From an uncultured Pseudomonadales bacterium (GTDB lineage: Bacteria; Pseudomonadota; Gammaproteobacteria; Pseudomonadales; Cellvibrionaceae), in the NCBI GenBank assembly GCA_947489425.1, contig CANLDL010000002.1:744001-808000 (forward strand): a stretch of DNA of 64,000 nucleotides. The letters are read 5' to 3'. How positions within the stretch are numbered: position 1 is the first letter of the stretch; each line of letters opens with the position of its first letter. A program made the position numbers and the translations under genes. Below are positions 26,366 to 36,940 of the stretch, piece after piece. The notes beneath the pieces are model-generated. The model searched no databases and had not been told where the DNA came from. It saw only the letters and a list, made by a program, of their open reading frames with translations.

Positions 26366-29140
26366 TTATCTCGAGCCTCTGTGTTCGATAACTGCCCTAT
26401 TAATTTTATCTTCTAGTAATTTTTTGATTTTTAAATAATGAACGGTGTGCAATTCACCTGACTTAGATAAATTAAAGCGACAGCGAGACAGGTCTATATC
26501 GGCAATATAATAATTGTAGGTGGTACCTAAGCGATTTCTTTGTGCGATCAGATCAACAAGCGCTTTATAAAAATGTACTTCATCGTCCATCTCCGACAAA
26601 ATAACATCATCGACATAAACCGTAAATTTGAAATCCTTATCCTTATAGTCAACGACTGCATAAATTGTATTTATGCCTGAGTCATCTATACGAGAATTAA
26701 CCGAACGCCTTTTAATTTGAGCACCTTGCTTACCTTCTAAAACCTCATAAAAGGTAATTGGAAAAACATTTAAAGGCCCTATATCCATATCCGATTGGTC
26801 ATCACATCGATCATGAACAACACGCAAAAATCTATGCAGTGATTGCATAGACTCAATGCCTTGCTGATAATTAACAACGCACTGATGCCACGCACCCATT
26901 TCGTCAATCAAAGTAACATCGGCCATACCATTTTTAGGGCAATAGAAGACTTGTATAGATTCCTTATAATTATACTCGGTAAATTTTTTAAGCGGGTGAT
27001 TCTTCATTGTTATCTCATCCATGCCTATAGGGCTATAGTAAAACATGGGTGACATAAGGTATTTTTTTAACGCTCTATCGGATTCCAACCATTGCATTTC
27101 ATATTTTTTTTCATGAATATGAATAGCGAGATATTTTTTGTCAATCTGCATAATATATCTACCTGATATATTATTTTTAAAAAAGATATAGATCTTGTCG
27201 AATATGATCGCTAAACATTCGCGCAGCTTAGTTTGCTTTTGGGAGTCGGGATGATGAACAACTATTTCAGTCTCTCTAATATCACTACCTTGTATCAAAG
27301 CATTAATATATATTTCTAGTGCTGCCTCTAAAAATTTCCCTTTTTTGCTATTACAAATTATCTCGTTCCAGCTATTAACCGAGAACACGTCAATATGGCA
27401 ATTGAACATAACTGACTTATGGTTAGAGTCTGACGAGACAACCAGCTCTGGCCTGTAATCTACAAATAAGATCAATTTCTTTAGATGAACAGCTCTTTCA
27501 AAAAAGTTATGCTCTGCTGTTTTTATAGGTAATGGCAAATTCGCAACAATAATTTTCCTTAGCGATTCAATCAAACCAGACCGTAGATTACTATTATCAA
27601 AAAACAATTTAGTTTTTGGCAATAAAATACTATTACAGTGAAGCCATATAATTAGCTCTGCTAAGGTATTTTTTTTATTAATGACATTATTGTATCGATC
27701 TAATACAGTCCATAGATGAGTACTTTCTTTTTTCTGAAAAATTAATTTATTTTCACCAAGACTTTTAGATGATAGGGGGTTTATCCATTCTATTTTTCCA
27801 GATTTTCTGGAAAAGGCTGCGTGCAATTTACGGCCTAAAATATTTAGCTCTTTGTTTGACGCTTGAATTTTAATTTTTTGTTCACGAAAAAAATCCATAA
27901 TATGATGATAGCTATGATTTAGTTCGTTAATAATTAGACGCCGTTCTTCTAGCGTATCCTTAATATTCCAGTTTTTATGGTCATCCAAATTTCTTATATA
28001 GGATTCATCCCACGACCATAACTTTGTCATCTCATGCAAAACACTTGCCTTTGCCGATGTTTCATAACCATAAGATAAGGGCTGCCCTAATTTAAAATAA
28101 AAGCAACGCCTCAAAAATTCCAAACGGTTTAATTGATTGGTAGATTGCAGATATTCTTCAATGCAATAGTAAGTTTGCAAGTAGGGATCGACATCCCAAT
28201 GATGAATAATTTGCTTATCATCTACATCATGCAGTTGCTGCTTAAATAAGTTAGAGAGTATTAGCGGCTCAAATGACTCTTGACAATAAATTTCTAGCAG
28301 CAACAATTTAATAATGGACTTATAGGGCGAATTTATCGCTTTATATAGCTGCCAAATAGCTGAGCTAATACACTCATCGGCGGGAATGGAACTAATATTG
28401 CCAAAATCTAAAAAGTTTCTATCGGGCAATAAACCTTGCTGCTGAATTGCTACAACATGACTTTTATAGTCGTATTCTTGGCCTGTATTTACAAAAAGCC
28501 AGCTAGGCAGCTGTCCCGCCCAATGAATAGCAGTTCGATAAAATTCATCTAATAATAAATAGTGTTGTGTACTACCACTACCTTCGTGATTAAATGCCAG
28601 CTTTTTTTCTGATTGGAAGGTTTCGTGGTTCATCAGGAAAAAAGTGATATCTAGTTCATGACGCTTAGCCCACTCACTGATTTTTTTACACTTTTTTTCG
28701 AGCTGAATAATGGATTGCTCATCAAGATCTGGCCTAAAGCATACCCACAAATCAATATCGCTATGAATATTTTGTGCGATAGAGCCAAAGCTACCCATAG
28801 AGAATAGGGCCAAAAGATCTGATTTTTTAATGGCTGTCTGGGCTGGATGAAAGCTGCGCGTGAGTCGTTTTAACTCTTTTAACTGCTCACCCGAAACATC
28901 GAAATTATCAATTCCATGGGGCGTTGCTCGTGATATGTAGCCAGGCAACATTGGGTGATTAAAATGCAACAAGGATGGCAATACATCTAGAATAAAGCGC
29001 TGGGACTGTTTAAGGCCATCGTATCCCAAATCGAAGCGCGCTTGGTTAAGCTTTAAGAAGGCCTGATAGACATTATTTAAATGATGTCTATCGAGATCTA
29101 ATGCCGACTTATCGCCAATATGAGAGATTTTTGTTGCCAT
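26366..29140 (-). CDS. cyaA: Class I adenylate cyclase
   Basis: CyaA makes cAMP from ATP in the cytoplasm. The 924-residue protein has the class I catalytic domain: GSFGS at 116-120 and the metal-binding Asp128-x-Asp130 pair. Flanking segments (QSQRFILDVLPSLLHF, HELDITFFLMN) are typical, followed by a long regulatory C-domain. It is convergent with cyaY (17-base gap). The central third looks distinctly A+T-rich compared with neighbours, which may reflect weaker constraint on the regulatory half. A TGTGA half-site for CRP lies 31 bases upstream of the start. Identification is firm. Confidence 0.96.
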   Translation of the reverse strand: MATKISHIGDKSALDLDRHHLNNVYQAFLKLNQARFDLGYDGLKQSQRFILDVLPSLLHFNHPMLPGYISRATPHGIDNFDVSGEQLKELKRLTRSFHPAQTAIKKSDLLALFSMGSFGSIAQNIHSDIDLWVCFRPDLDEQSIIQLEKKCKKISEWAKRHELDITFFLMNHETFQSEKKLAFNHEGSGSTQHYLLLDEFYRTAIHWAGQLPSWLFVNTGQEYDYKSHVVAIQQQGLLPDRNFLDFGNISSIPADECISSAIWQLYKAINSPYKSIIKLLLLEIYCQESFEPLILSNLFKQQLHDVDDKQIIHHWDVDPYLQTYYCIEEYLQSTNQLNRLEFLRRCFYFKLGQPLSYGYETSAKASVLHEMTKLWSWDESYIRNLDDHKNWNIKDTLEERRLIINELNHSYHHIMDFFREQKIKIQASNKELNILGRKLHAAFSRKSGKIEWINPLSSKSLGENKLIFQKKESTHLWTVLDRYNNVINKKNTLAELIIWLHCNSILLPKTKLFFDNSNLRSGLIESLRKIIVANLPLPIKTAEHNFFERAVHLKKLILFVDYRPELVVSSDSNHKSVMFNCHIDVFSVNSWNEIICNSKKGKFLEAALEIYINALIQGSDIRETEIVVHHPDSQKQTKLRECLAIIFDKIYIFFKNNISGRYIMQIDKKYLAIHIHEKKYEMQWLESDRALKKYLMSPMFYYSPIGMDEITMKNHPLKKFTEYNYKESIQVFYCPKNGMADVTLIDEMGAWHQCVVNYQQGIESMQSLHRFLRVVHDRCDDQSDMDIGPLNVFPITFYEVLEGKQGAQIKRRSVNSRIDDSGINTIYAVVDYKDKDFKFTVYVDDVILSEMDDEVHFYKALVDLIAQRNRLGTTYNYYIADIDLSRCRFNLSKSGELHTVHYLKIKKLLEDKINRAVIEHRGSR

Positions 29141-29170
29141 TAACGAAGTATAACGCTATCAACCTTAAAA

Positions 29171-29187
29171 TGTGACGCAATTTGCGT
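29171..29187. promoter_or_regulatory. Possible CRP half-site and short palindrome upstream of cyaA
   Basis: TGTGACGCAATTTGCGT contains a perfect left CRP half-site (TGTGA) overlapping a palindrome ACGCAA-T-TTGCGT. The right half does not match TCACA. CRP represses cyaA in enteric bacteria, so the position is suggestive, but the match is weak. Confidence 0.25.
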
Positions 29188-29331
29188 TTTAACCATATCA
29201 TTATATAAGGATATTGCCTTATCTTATAATAATGCTGTCTATAAGGTTAGATATAGTTATAAAGAATCTATTTAGCTGTTATTTTAGGCTTGGCATCTCC
29301 CACTGGAAAAACACCTTATTATATTTGTTAG

Positions 29332-30081
29332 CTAAAGAGATAAACCTATAGAAAAGTAAGCACCATCTATTTGAATATCCCCATCAAAATCGTCGATATC
29401 GTCAATATCAACGGATAAATCTCGATAACCAAGCTCTGCGATAATGTCGACAGCTTTGCTTACCGGCGCTTGGTAACCCACCAGTAGCTTAGTATCTGTG
29501 AAACGACTATCCTCATAGTGAATTGCATTAATTGAAGCATCGATATAGAACCCCTTTAGTGGCAATTCAACCCCAACACCTAAATACGCCATAGGGATAA
29601 ACTGATCTAACTTGACGTCGGATTCCAAAAGACTGCTAGAGACCACAGTATCCTTGCCGAAATAGCGTGTTGTTAGGCCAACATCAAGGGTAACCCAAGT
29701 ATCTATAGGCGAATAAAAGAAGGTAATGTCTGTATGTGACAAATCGAGATCGGTATTTACATTAGTGTTGGAAACAAAGGTAGTGCCACCAAACTCAAGG
29801 GTGCGTACCAAAGTTCCTGAGGCTTCATCATCAAGGCTCGTATGCTGGATAAGTATATTCGGCAAGATAGGCAGGGAGTGCCTCAGTTCCAATGCAATCA
29901 CATTTTGGTTTTCATCATCAAAGCCTAATTCACCTAAACTGGCTGTTTGCCCATTAGAGCCAATATCTCCTGAATAATCAGCTTGCCAACGGCTCGCTGT
30001 AATACTGACGTCAACAGCAGAAGCCGCTTGCGACAAATGTGTAAAGCAAGCCAAGCATAAAAAAGCTACAAATGATTTCAT
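29332..30081 (-). CDS. Outer-membrane beta-barrel protein (TIGR04219-like)
   Basis: The 249-residue protein has a signal peptide (about 1-19, cleaving near SQAAS), then alternating amphipathic strands with aromatic residues. It ends in an outer-membrane-type terminal strand (YFSIGLSL). The pattern fits the TIGR04219 family of small beta-barrels of unknown function, with a typical GxGVELPLKGFYIDA segment. It lies upstream of cyaA in the same orientation with a 191-base gap, and is divergent from the TauE-like gene. Function unknown. Confidence 0.75.
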   Translation of the reverse strand: MKSFVAFLCLACFTHLSQAASAVDVSITASRWQADYSGDIGSNGQTASLGELGFDDENQNVIALELRHSLPILPNILIQHTSLDDEASGTLVRTLEFGGTTFVSNTNVNTDLDLSHTDITFFYSPIDTWVTLDVGLTTRYFGKDTVVSSSLLESDVKLDQFIPMAYLGVGVELPLKGFYIDASINAIHYEDSRFTDTKLLVGYQAPVSKAVDIIAELGYRDLSVDIDDIDDFDGDIQIDGAYFSIGLSL

Positions 30082-30219
30082 AAACCCCTCTTATTCAAAT
30101 ATGTTTACATACGATGTTATTTATTAGTATGGTAGAGAAATAACAAATCCGCCAAAAATAAGGCGATTTAGTATCCAATTAGCTTTTCAAAGCAATTACC
30201 CTATTAAAAGGCAGTATTT

Positions 30220-30972
30220 TTGACATCCTTAGAACTCATTACTGATACACAAACAGAGACTATTATTTTTTTGATATGCGTCTTTCTTGCTGGAATTATT
30301 CGTGGTTGTATCGGTTTTGGGTTTTCTGCTCTGCTTGTTGTCAGCACCTCTCTTTTTGTCAACCCGCTGCTAGTCGTTCCCCTTTTAGTGTTATTGGAGA
30401 TAGTTGCCAGTATTCACATGTTGTTTAGCATTTGGAAAGATGCCCTATGGAAATTTTTAGTCTTTATGACCATAGGCTCACTGATAGGCATTCCTATTGG
30501 ATTAGCTGTTCTGTCACTTTCTCCTCAAGGTATTCTTGAGCTTATTGTCTCTGGTATTATTTTTGTAATGACGGCAATCTTATTGGCAGGCTTTACCTAT
30601 AAAGGCGCATTGAATAAGCCAGTATTGATGACCACAGGTATTATTGCTGGAATATTTGGTGGTGTTGCTGCTGCTGGCGGTCTTGTCGCTGCTACATTTT
30701 TAGCATCAGCCGCTTTTCCAGTTAAAAATATTAGAGCAACAATGGTTGTCTTTATTTTTATTATGGAAATTATATTTATAGCGAGCTCAACGCTCACTAA
30801 CGTTTATAATGAGAAGGTATTTAATAGCTTTTTACTGGCGTGCCTACCTATGTTTTTAGGTATTATTCTAGGGATGAGATTATTTAAGCATTTGGACGAG
30901 AGGAAGCTGCGAGTACTTATATTAGTTGTTTTGTCACTACTTTCGATTATCGGTCTAATTAAGTCGCTGTAA
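30220..30972 (+). CDS. TauE/SafE-type (TSUP) permease
   Basis: A 250-residue integral membrane protein with about eight helices and the TSUP repeat pattern. The GCIGFGFSALLVV segment near residue 30 and the GIFGGVAAAGGLVAATFL segment near 145 are typical of sulfite/organosulfonate exporters. The start codon is TTG: AAAAGG lies 8 bases before it and no ATG or GTG would keep the first membrane helix. The substrate is not predictable. The operator and partners are not visible; it stands alone. Confidence 0.85.
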   Translation: MTSLELITDTQTETIIFLICVFLAGIIRGCIGFGFSALLVVSTSLFVNPLLVVPLLVLLEIVASIHMLFSIWKDALWKFLVFMTIGSLIGIPIGLAVLSLSPQGILELIVSGIIFVMTAILLAGFTYKGALNKPVLMTTGIIAGIFGGVAAAGGLVAATFLASAAFPVKNIRATMVVFIFIMEIIFIASSTLTNVYNEKVFNSFLLACLPMFLGIILGMRLFKHLDERKLRVLILVVLSLLSIIGLIKSL

Positions 30973-31095
30973 TTTATCAGCTGATTTTAACTATTAGCGA
31001 ATCATCGCAGTTCAGCAACAACAGTGCATAAGCGCCAAATCTTTTGCATTCATCAGTCTATTTTTGATCACATTTATTACTTGTTTCATTTTTAA
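30973..31095. other. Intergenic segment after the permease gene
   Basis: I see no coding frame or convincing terminator here. Together with the stretch at 31252-31616, only the small minus-strand gene at 31096-31251 explains the roughly 640-base gap before purC. Confidence 0.4.
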
Positions 31096-31251
31096 CTATC
31101 CCGCTATACCAACAAATGTATAGGTATTGTTTTGGCTTTTTTCTTTTGGCTTGGCAATATTATCGCTCTTAACAAGAACAGGCTTTTTAATATTGCTTGC
31201 TGAATAGCTCGCAGTTTTTGTTGTGGCTTGTTGTGATACAGCTGCACTCAT
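31096..31251 (-). CDS. Hypothetical small protein (51 aa)
   Basis: An ATG preceded by AGAGGATAAAGAC (GAGG about 8 bases upstream) opens a 51-codon frame. The predicted peptide is hydrophilic, rich in Ser, Ala, Lys, Asn and Gln, and has no membrane segment or Cys. It starts MSAAVSQQATTKTAS and ends TYTFVGIAG. I know no family. The strong ribosome site and biased composition favour a real gene. It is in a gap between the permease and purC, with its own promoter presumably at 31252-31350. Confidence 0.45.
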   Translation of the reverse strand: MSAAVSQQATTKTASYSASNIKKPVLVKSDNIAKPKEKSQNNTYTFVGIAG

Positions 31252-31616
31252 GTCTTTATCCTCTTTGCAATAGTTTATAAGTCATTAAAGCTTAGGTATT
31301 CCTAAACCTTGTAAAAGAGTATACGCACAAAAAATTATTATCCTACGAATCAAAATGACTAACCTTATATCCAAAAGCTATTTGATTTCGCTATTATTTG
31401 AGACCGTATATTTTTAAATTAAATGAGACCAGAGGACTCAGAGCGCTAGTAAAGCTAGGCTCTGATGAAAGATAGCAGCAATGCATATTACTCGTTGTTA
31501 TATGTTTATCTAGATAAAATATAACAATTAGGCTTGCATTAGCGCTTAGAACATAGACAAACGCTAATCGTAGGAGATAAAAATAGAGTAGAGACTTTCT
31601 TGGCCTCTAATAAAGT
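31252..31616. other. Intergenic region upstream of the small gene and downstream of purC
   Basis: A+T-rich DNA. The only structure I see is an imperfect inverted repeat at about 31439-31465 (CAGAG-CG-CTAG and CTAG-G-CTCTG) without a T-run. No further gene or RNA is recognisable. Confidence 0.35.
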
Positions 31617-32720
31617 TTACACAATAAGGCCATAAGACGAGCTGAGCACATCAATAATCTCTGCTCTGGGGTTTTCAGGCAAGCATAGTTTTTTATCGAT
31701 TATTTTTTCTGCGATCGATAAATAAGTATCAGACACGCCCATTAATATATCAGTAGGTAACGCGTTGTCTCGCGCCAAAGCCTCACGCTCCCCCATACGA
31801 TCTTTATTTAATAGAATATCTGGATCAGGAAAATAACTTAATAGCTGTTGACGAAAAGCTTCTTTAGATTGCTCTATAACTTTTCCGTCTCTGAACGATG
31901 GGCCATCCCAAATACGTGATGAATCGGGCGTACCGACTTCATCCATATAAATTAATTTTTCTTGACCTGCACGATCTACGACATAACCAAATTCGAACTT
32001 AGTATCGACAAAGATCTGATCAACTGCTGCAAGTGCCTTGCTAATGACATCAAAGCCCTGCTTAAGCAGCTGCTCATATTTATCAATATCGTCTAGGCTC
32101 GTGAAATTAAACGCAGCAAAGTTTGACTCAATATTTTCTCGCGTAATATTAACATCATCGGCCTCGGGAACACCTGGGATGCCCTTTAAAATACCTTTCG
32201 TTGACGGCGTCATTAGCAATTGATTAAGACGCTGATCTTTCTGTAAATTCTCTTCTAGTCGTATGCCACAAAACTCACGCTCGCCTTTGTCGTAAGCACG
32301 CCACATCGAGCCCGTAATATATTGACGACAAATCGCCTCTATTTTTACAGGCTTCGCTTTTTGCACTATCCATACAAAGGGATGAGGTATATCAAGAATA
32401 TGGCTATCAGCAAGCCCATTTTCTTTGAATAGAGAAAACCAGTGGTTAGAAATTGCATTTAATGCAGCCCCTTTACCAGGCACGCCTTGCAGCCCTCCCT
32501 CACCATGCCATATACAATCAAAAGCCGAGATACGGTCACTAATGACCATAATCGCTAACAGTGCATCAGGCGCAACATCATAGCCTTTTTGCTCAATCAA
32601 TCGTTTACTGTCTTCTGATGTTAGCCAGTAAACCGATCTGACCTTACCACTATGCACAGGCTCCTGCGTACGGATTGGGAGATCGTTATTTGTAGCCAGA
32701 ACACTGGTGGCAATACTCAT
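31617..32720 (-). CDS. purC: SAICAR synthetase (PurC)
   Basis: PurC joins CAIR and aspartate with ATP to give SAICAR in purine synthesis. The 367-residue protein belongs to the long form seen in vibrios and relatives rather than the 237-residue enteric form. Motifs include [10 protein letters not shown] near 24, [12 protein letters not shown] near 60, the ITGSMWRAY segment, the KFEFGYVVD strand and the [13 protein letters not shown] substrate loop. It is alone on the minus strand. I saw no clear PurR box in the 255 bases upstream. Confidence 0.95.
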   Translation of the reverse strand: MSIATSVLATNNDLPIRTQEPVHSGKVRSVYWLTSEDSKRLIEQKGYDVAPDALLAIMVISDRISAFDCIWHGEGGLQGVPGKGAALNAISNHWFSLFKENGLADSHILDIPHPFVWIVQKAKPVKIEAICRQYITGSMWRAYDKGEREFCGIRLEENLQKDQRLNQLLMTPSTKGILKGIPGVPEADDVNITRENIESNFAAFNFTSLDDIDKYEQLLKQGFDVISKALAAVDQIFVDTKFEFGYVVDRAGQEKLIYMDEVGTPDSSRIWDGPSFRDGKVIEQSKEAFRQQLLSYFPDPDILLNKDRMGEREALARDNALPTDILMGVSDTYLSIAEKIIDKKLCLPENPRAEIIDVLSSSYGLIV

Positions 32721-32916
32721 AGAAATAAACTCTCTAAGGCTAAAATTTAGTAAAAGAACAAAAATAGGGTAGGTGATAGAGCCATTGATTTAAAACTCAA
32801 TAACAGCGCGAATTTTAACAAGATTTATGGCTATCTAACACCCATTCTAGGAGCCTTGAAAAATATAAATGGGAGAAGAGATGAATTTAAAACATGGCAA
32901 TAACAATCAAACATAG

Positions 32917-32940
32917 AAAAAGCCTTAAAGAAGGCTTTTT
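32917..32940. terminator. Intrinsic terminator after the second chemoreceptor
   Basis: AAAAAGCCTT and AAGGCTTTTT form a perfect 10-base stem with an AAAG loop, 36 bases beyond the chemoreceptor stop. The symmetry allows function on either strand. Confidence 0.85.
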
Positions 32941-32975
32941 AAAGATTTTTCAATTGGTTTAATACGAGCGAACAG

Positions 32976-34985
32976 TTAGTGCAATTTAAATTGCTCCACA
33001 AGCGCTTGCTGATGTTTGGCAAGCTCTACCATTTTTTTGCTATCAATAACGATTTGAGAGGCATCTTCGGAGCAATCCGCTGACATCTTGGCAATGACTT
33101 CTATGCTATCGGATACCTCATTACAGGTATTATTCTGCTCTCCAGCTGCGCTACCAATATCTTCGCTCATTGAACGAATCTGGCCTAAACTATCAACCAT
33201 TTCATTGAGAGCCGTAAAGGATTTATCGATGCCAATCACACTTTGTTGAACATCTTCGGAGCTATCCTTCATGATATTCACAGCCTCCGAAGCACCTTGC
33301 TGTAGCTTCTGAATAATAGTTTGAATTTCTTCTGTAGATTCCTGGGTACGACTTGCAAGTGTCCTTACCTCATCGGCCACCACAGCAAAGCCGCGGCCTT
33401 GCTCGCCAGCTCTGGCCGCTTCAATAGCCGCATTAAGTGCCAATAAATTTGTCTGTTCTGCAATGCCGCGAATTACATCGAGAATATGGCCAATAGCATC
33501 AGAATCATCATTAAGTCGGTTAACAACACCTGTGGCATTACCAATATTATCCGACAACTCTTGAATCATGCGGGTATTATCATTCATTACACGACGGTTC
33601 TCATTAGCACTTTTATCAATATCAGCAATCGCCTGCTGAGCCTCCAAAGTACTCTCGACTACGCCTTTAACACTGCTTACCATCGCTTGCATAGAAGTAG
33701 ACACATTAGCCGCCTGCTGGCTTTGCTGCGACATGTGATTCTGGGTTTGAGCACTCAGCTTTGCAGTGTCGCCAGTACTTTTTGTTACCTGATTACAACC
33801 CTCGTGAATCTCTTTAATTGTGCTCAAGAGTTTTTCTGCCAACTGATTAACCCAGTTAGATAAGTCGGCAAATTCATCACGGCTAATCACCTTGATACGC
33901 TGCGTCATATCACCATCGGCCATTACTCGTAGCATTGCCATCATTTCTTTTAGTGGCTTCCTTATGCTACGGCATACCGAAACGCCAATAATGATTGCAA
34001 TAATGACCGATAACAAGCTCAAAACGATATTGGTCTTTTGACCGGCACTAGAAGTTTTAACCGCGCTTACTTGAGCTTCTCCTTCCTTCTCTTCAACCAA
34101 AACCATTAAATCATTAATTTTATGGCTTGCACTGTTAATCAACGTGGCTAAATCAACCAGTAAATTTTCTATTTGATGGGTTCGTTCAAACTGCTGCTCA
34201 GCTAAAACCAATACGCCCACTTTTCCATCGAGTACTGCACTAATTTTATCCAGCTGTTTTTTAATATCGCCTGCCGTATCTGCATTACTTGTTGCTAGCT
34301 TAGCATTTCTGGCAACCATCGCTTTGAAGATACTTCGCGCTTTTGTTGTCGCCGCTTGCATTTCCTTCATGGTATTAGCGCTGCGTAATTTATCAACATT
34401 CTCAACAACAATGGCCAACTGCGCCGATATAGTTGTCGCTGCGGATATTTCCTTATGGCCATCACCATAAGCAACAAGGTCATCTAGGTCTGTTTGAAAT
34501 GAGTTAATCGTTTTTTGTAACGCTTGCTGTGATGTTTGATAAGCGGGAATTGCACCAATGAATTCTCTGTGTATAAGTAATGCTTTTTTTGCACTCTCCA
34601 GATAATTTTCTGCAAGACCAGAGGTCTCCGTCAATAGTGTATTAACACCAGGGTAATCGACTTCGGCCAGTGTTTGCAATGCGTCTCGACTGGATAAATA
34701 CGCTTGATATTCTTTGTCAAAAGATGCCTGGTATTCGTCAAGCTGCTGTGCATTTTTTGCAAATAAAAACTGCATCGCTGCGCGGTTAACAGACAATAAT
34801 GACACTCCCATCGTGCCACTATTAACCAGCATGGGTACGATCTGCTCACTAGAGGCGACCATTCTGTCATTTAGTTTGCTCAGGCCTGTGTACGAAAACA
34901 GGCTCATAATTAACATTAATATAACCAATAAGCTAAAGCCTGCGCCTATGCGCTGGATTACCGTTAAATTCAAAGACAACTTCAT
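32976..34985 (-). CDS. Methyl-accepting chemotaxis protein with helical sensor
   Basis: A 669-residue transmembrane chemoreceptor. It has a first membrane segment (about 12-34), a long alpha-helical periplasmic region (about 35-315) without Cache signatures, a second membrane segment (about 318-340), HAMP, and the cytoplasmic signalling domain. The conserved tip [20 protein letters not shown] is near 515-535. The all-helical sensor of about 280 residues is consistent with a helical bimodular (HBM) ligand domain; ligand unknown. It is not near any chemotaxis kinase operon of the swimming type. A terminator follows. Its signalling domain is close to that of the receptor at 4270-5925. Confidence 0.9.
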   Translation of the reverse strand: MKLSLNLTVIQRIGAGFSLLVILMLIMSLFSYTGLSKLNDRMVASSEQIVPMLVNSGTMGVSLLSVNRAAMQFLFAKNAQQLDEYQASFDKEYQAYLSSRDALQTLAEVDYPGVNTLLTETSGLAENYLESAKKALLIHREFIGAIPAYQTSQQALQKTINSFQTDLDDLVAYGDGHKEISAATTISAQLAIVVENVDKLRSANTMKEMQAATTKARSIFKAMVARNAKLATSNADTAGDIKKQLDKISAVLDGKVGVLVLAEQQFERTHQIENLLVDLATLINSASHKINDLMVLVEEKEGEAQVSAVKTSSAGQKTNIVLSLLSVIIAIIIGVSVCRSIRKPLKEMMAMLRVMADGDMTQRIKVISRDEFADLSNWVNQLAEKLLSTIKEIHEGCNQVTKSTGDTAKLSAQTQNHMSQQSQQAANVSTSMQAMVSSVKGVVESTLEAQQAIADIDKSANENRRVMNDNTRMIQELSDNIGNATGVVNRLNDDSDAIGHILDVIRGIAEQTNLLALNAAIEAARAGEQGRGFAVVADEVRTLASRTQESTEEIQTIIQKLQQGASEAVNIMKDSSEDVQQSVIGIDKSFTALNEMVDSLGQIRSMSEDIGSAAGEQNNTCNEVSDSIEVIAKMSADCSEDASQIVIDSKKMVELAKHQQALVEQFKLH

Positions 34986-35216
34986 CTCACTCTCACATCT
35001 AAAATTTATGCTTGTCTTTTGAGCTTAGCATAGGATTTATAAAACACATGAAAATCAAGCAATAGAATTTACTGGCATAGAAAGAGCCTCTAGCAAGAAC
35101 TACTTTGATCTAAAGGGTTTATAATCACTCGCTTTAACAAGTGAGACAAATAAAAATAGAGGTTATAAGATGTCACAGATACAGCTTATTGGGGAGCGCC
35201 TATAGATGAGCAAATG

Positions 35217-36029
35217 CTATTTTTGGCACTGTGTGCAATACACACTAGAACGCTGAGATTGACGAATCTCTTTGAGGGGTTTATCGCAAATGACGCAGGG
35301 CTCGCCTTTGCGCCCATAAACATTAAGCTGCTGCACAAAATAACCAGGTTTGCCATCACCACCTACAAAATCCCGTAGGGTTGTACCTCCCTGAGTAATT
35401 GATCTCTGCAATACGATTTTGATCTCCTCTACTAGCAGCGAATACTGCTTGGCTGTTACCTTCCCAGCTGCTTTTGTTGGTCTGATCTTTGATGAGAATA
35501 ATGCCTCATTAGCATAGATATTACCGACACCCACCACTATATGACTATCCATAATAAAAGATTTAATGTCTTTTGTACGCTTACGGCTTTGCTTAAATAA
35601 GTACTCCCCAGAAAACTCATCGGTCAGCGGCTCAGGTCCTAGGTGTGCTAACAACTTGTGGGACTCAATATCATCCTGCGTCCACAAGATAGCACCAAAA
35701 CGCCTTGGGTCATGGTAACGCAAGTAGGTATCTGCAAAACCAATATCAACATGATCATGCTTTTGGGGTAATTCTTTGGTATTAACAATGCGCAAACTAC
35801 CAGACATCCCCAAATGAATGAGTAGGTGGCCATGCGTAAATTCAAATAATAGGTATTTACCACGGCGATGGACATCAACAAGCTTATGACGCAGTAATGT
35901 CTGCTCCAACGTTTGAGGTATAGGCCAGCGCAGAGAACTCTGCCGTATAGTGACGCTCGACACTTGCTTACCCTTAATATGAGGGCTTATACCTCGACGA
36001 GTTGTTTCAACTTCTGGCAATTCAGGCAT
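35217..36029 (-). CDS. mutM: Formamidopyrimidine-DNA glycosylase
   Basis: MutM removes oxidised purines (8-oxoG, Fapy) and nicks the DNA. The 270-residue protein begins MPELPEVE, which supplies catalytic Pro2 and Glu3, so the start is certain. The RRGKYLLFEF segment carries the catalytic Lys near 57. The helix-two-turn-helix lies around 140-180 (GVGNIYANEALF). The C-terminal zinc finger has CxxC pairs at CVIC and CTQC. Length is normal. It follows rpmB-rpmG on the same strand but a terminator intervenes. Confidence 0.97.
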   Translation of the reverse strand: MPELPEVETTRRGISPHIKGKQVSSVTIRQSSLRWPIPQTLEQTLLRHKLVDVHRRGKYLLFEFTHGHLLIHLGMSGSLRIVNTKELPQKHDHVDIGFADTYLRYHDPRRFGAILWTQDDIESHKLLAHLGPEPLTDEFSGEYLFKQSRKRTKDIKSFIMDSHIVVGVGNIYANEALFSSKIRPTKAAGKVTAKQYSLLVEEIKIVLQRSITQGGTTLRDFVGGDGKPGYFVQQLNVYGRKGEPCVICDKPLKEIRQSQRSSVYCTQCQK

Positions 36030-36095
36030 ATTATTAAAAAATAGCAGAGTAAAAGTGACAATTGCTCAACTGACGGCAAAAAGCAAATTACCGGT

Positions 36096-36122
36096 ATAAA
36101 AAACCCGACTAGGTGTCGGGTT
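36096..36122 (-). terminator. Intrinsic terminator after rpmB-rpmG
   Basis: On the minus strand AACCCGAC, a 5-base loop and GTCGGGTT are followed by a T-run. It lies about 30 bases past the rpmG stop and separates the ribosomal genes from mutM. Confidence 0.88.
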
Positions 36123-36150
36123 CAAAAATAGGGGGGGCAATTAAATAAAT

Positions 36151-36306
36151 TTACTTAATTTTGCCTTCTTTGTACATAACATGTTTGCGAACAACAGGGT
36201 CATACTTTTTGATTTCCATCTTTTCAGGCATCGTGCGCTTATTTTTATCTGTTGTATAAAAATGGCCGGTTCCTGCAGATGAATTAAGACGAATTTTATC
36301 GCGCAT
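36151..36306 (-). CDS. rpmG: 50S ribosomal protein L33
   Basis: A 51-residue L33 on the minus strand. It reads [19 protein letters not shown] at the start and ends [18 protein letters not shown]. It lacks the zinc-binding Cys pairs, so it is the Cys-minus form common in gammaproteobacteria. The rpmB gene lies 53 bases upstream on the same strand, the conserved rpmB-rpmG pair, and a terminator follows. Confidence 0.97.
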   Translation of the reverse strand: MRDKIRLNSSAGTGHFYTTDKNKRTMPEKMEIKKYDPVVRKHVMYKEGKIK

Positions 36307-36359
36307 TTAACTATCCTCAAATTTCTTAATATTGTGTTTAAACGAATCGCTAAGGTGAC

Positions 36360-36596
36360 TTAAACTTTCTCACCACGAGCGCGAATATCAACAAGTACTT
36401 TGTCGATACCAAGCTTATCAATAATACGCATACCTTTAGTTGATACACGTAGTTTAACAAAGCGCTTTTCTGATTCTACCCAGAAACGATGGCTATGTAG
36501 GTTAGGCAAAAAACGACGTTTTGTGTGGTTTTTTGCATGAGAAACATTATTTCCAGTTACAGGGCGTTTACCAGTAACTTGACAGACTTTAGACAT
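36360..36596 (-). CDS. rpmB: 50S ribosomal protein L28
   Basis: The 78-residue L28 begins [20 protein letters not shown] and has the [21 protein letters not shown] core. Length and sequence pattern are standard. It is the first gene of rpmB-rpmG, with mutM further downstream beyond a terminator. Confidence 0.98.
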   Translation of the reverse strand: MSKVCQVTGKRPVTGNNVSHAKNHTKRRFLPNLHSHRFWVESEKRFVKLRVSTKGMRIIDKLGIDKVLVDIRARGEKV

Positions 36597-36940
36597 AACT
36601 TGCCTCTATATACGTTACGATGCCGTCGCTCAATAAACAACAGCTTGAATTCAGTTAGCTTAATTAAAAGCAAGGTTAAAAATAAGACCGCCCTAACCCT
36701 TTAATTCTCATAGAGCAGCCAACAAATACAGCCACAGGACAGACCTCAAAAAAGAGCCGCGTTTTATACCAAAATAAATATCAAATAGCAATAAATAAGT
36801 GGTTTTAAATCGATTTTATCAAAAATAAGGCCTATATCATCAAAGCAAGGCTCTTTGATAACTTTTTCTATTACATATTGGTTTTTGCCCTAAAACCATT
36901 ATGGATTTATTTAATTGCCAAATTTAGCTACCTATGGTTT
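36597..36940. other. Intergenic region between rpmB and the AraC gene
   Basis: 344 bases, A+T-rich. It should hold the rpmBG promoter. A 7-base inverted repeat ATCAAAG/CTTTGAT (36839-36859) is followed by a T-rich stretch, but the stem is weak. I see no gene. Confidence 0.4.

Noticed and set aside
31439..31465. Imperfect inverted repeat downstream of purC
   Set aside because: Interrupted stem without a T-run; not a convincing terminator or operator.
36839..36859. Inverted repeat ATCAAAG/CTTTGAT before the AraC stop
   Set aside because: Weak A+T stem; no upstream gene on the strand where the T-rich tail follows.
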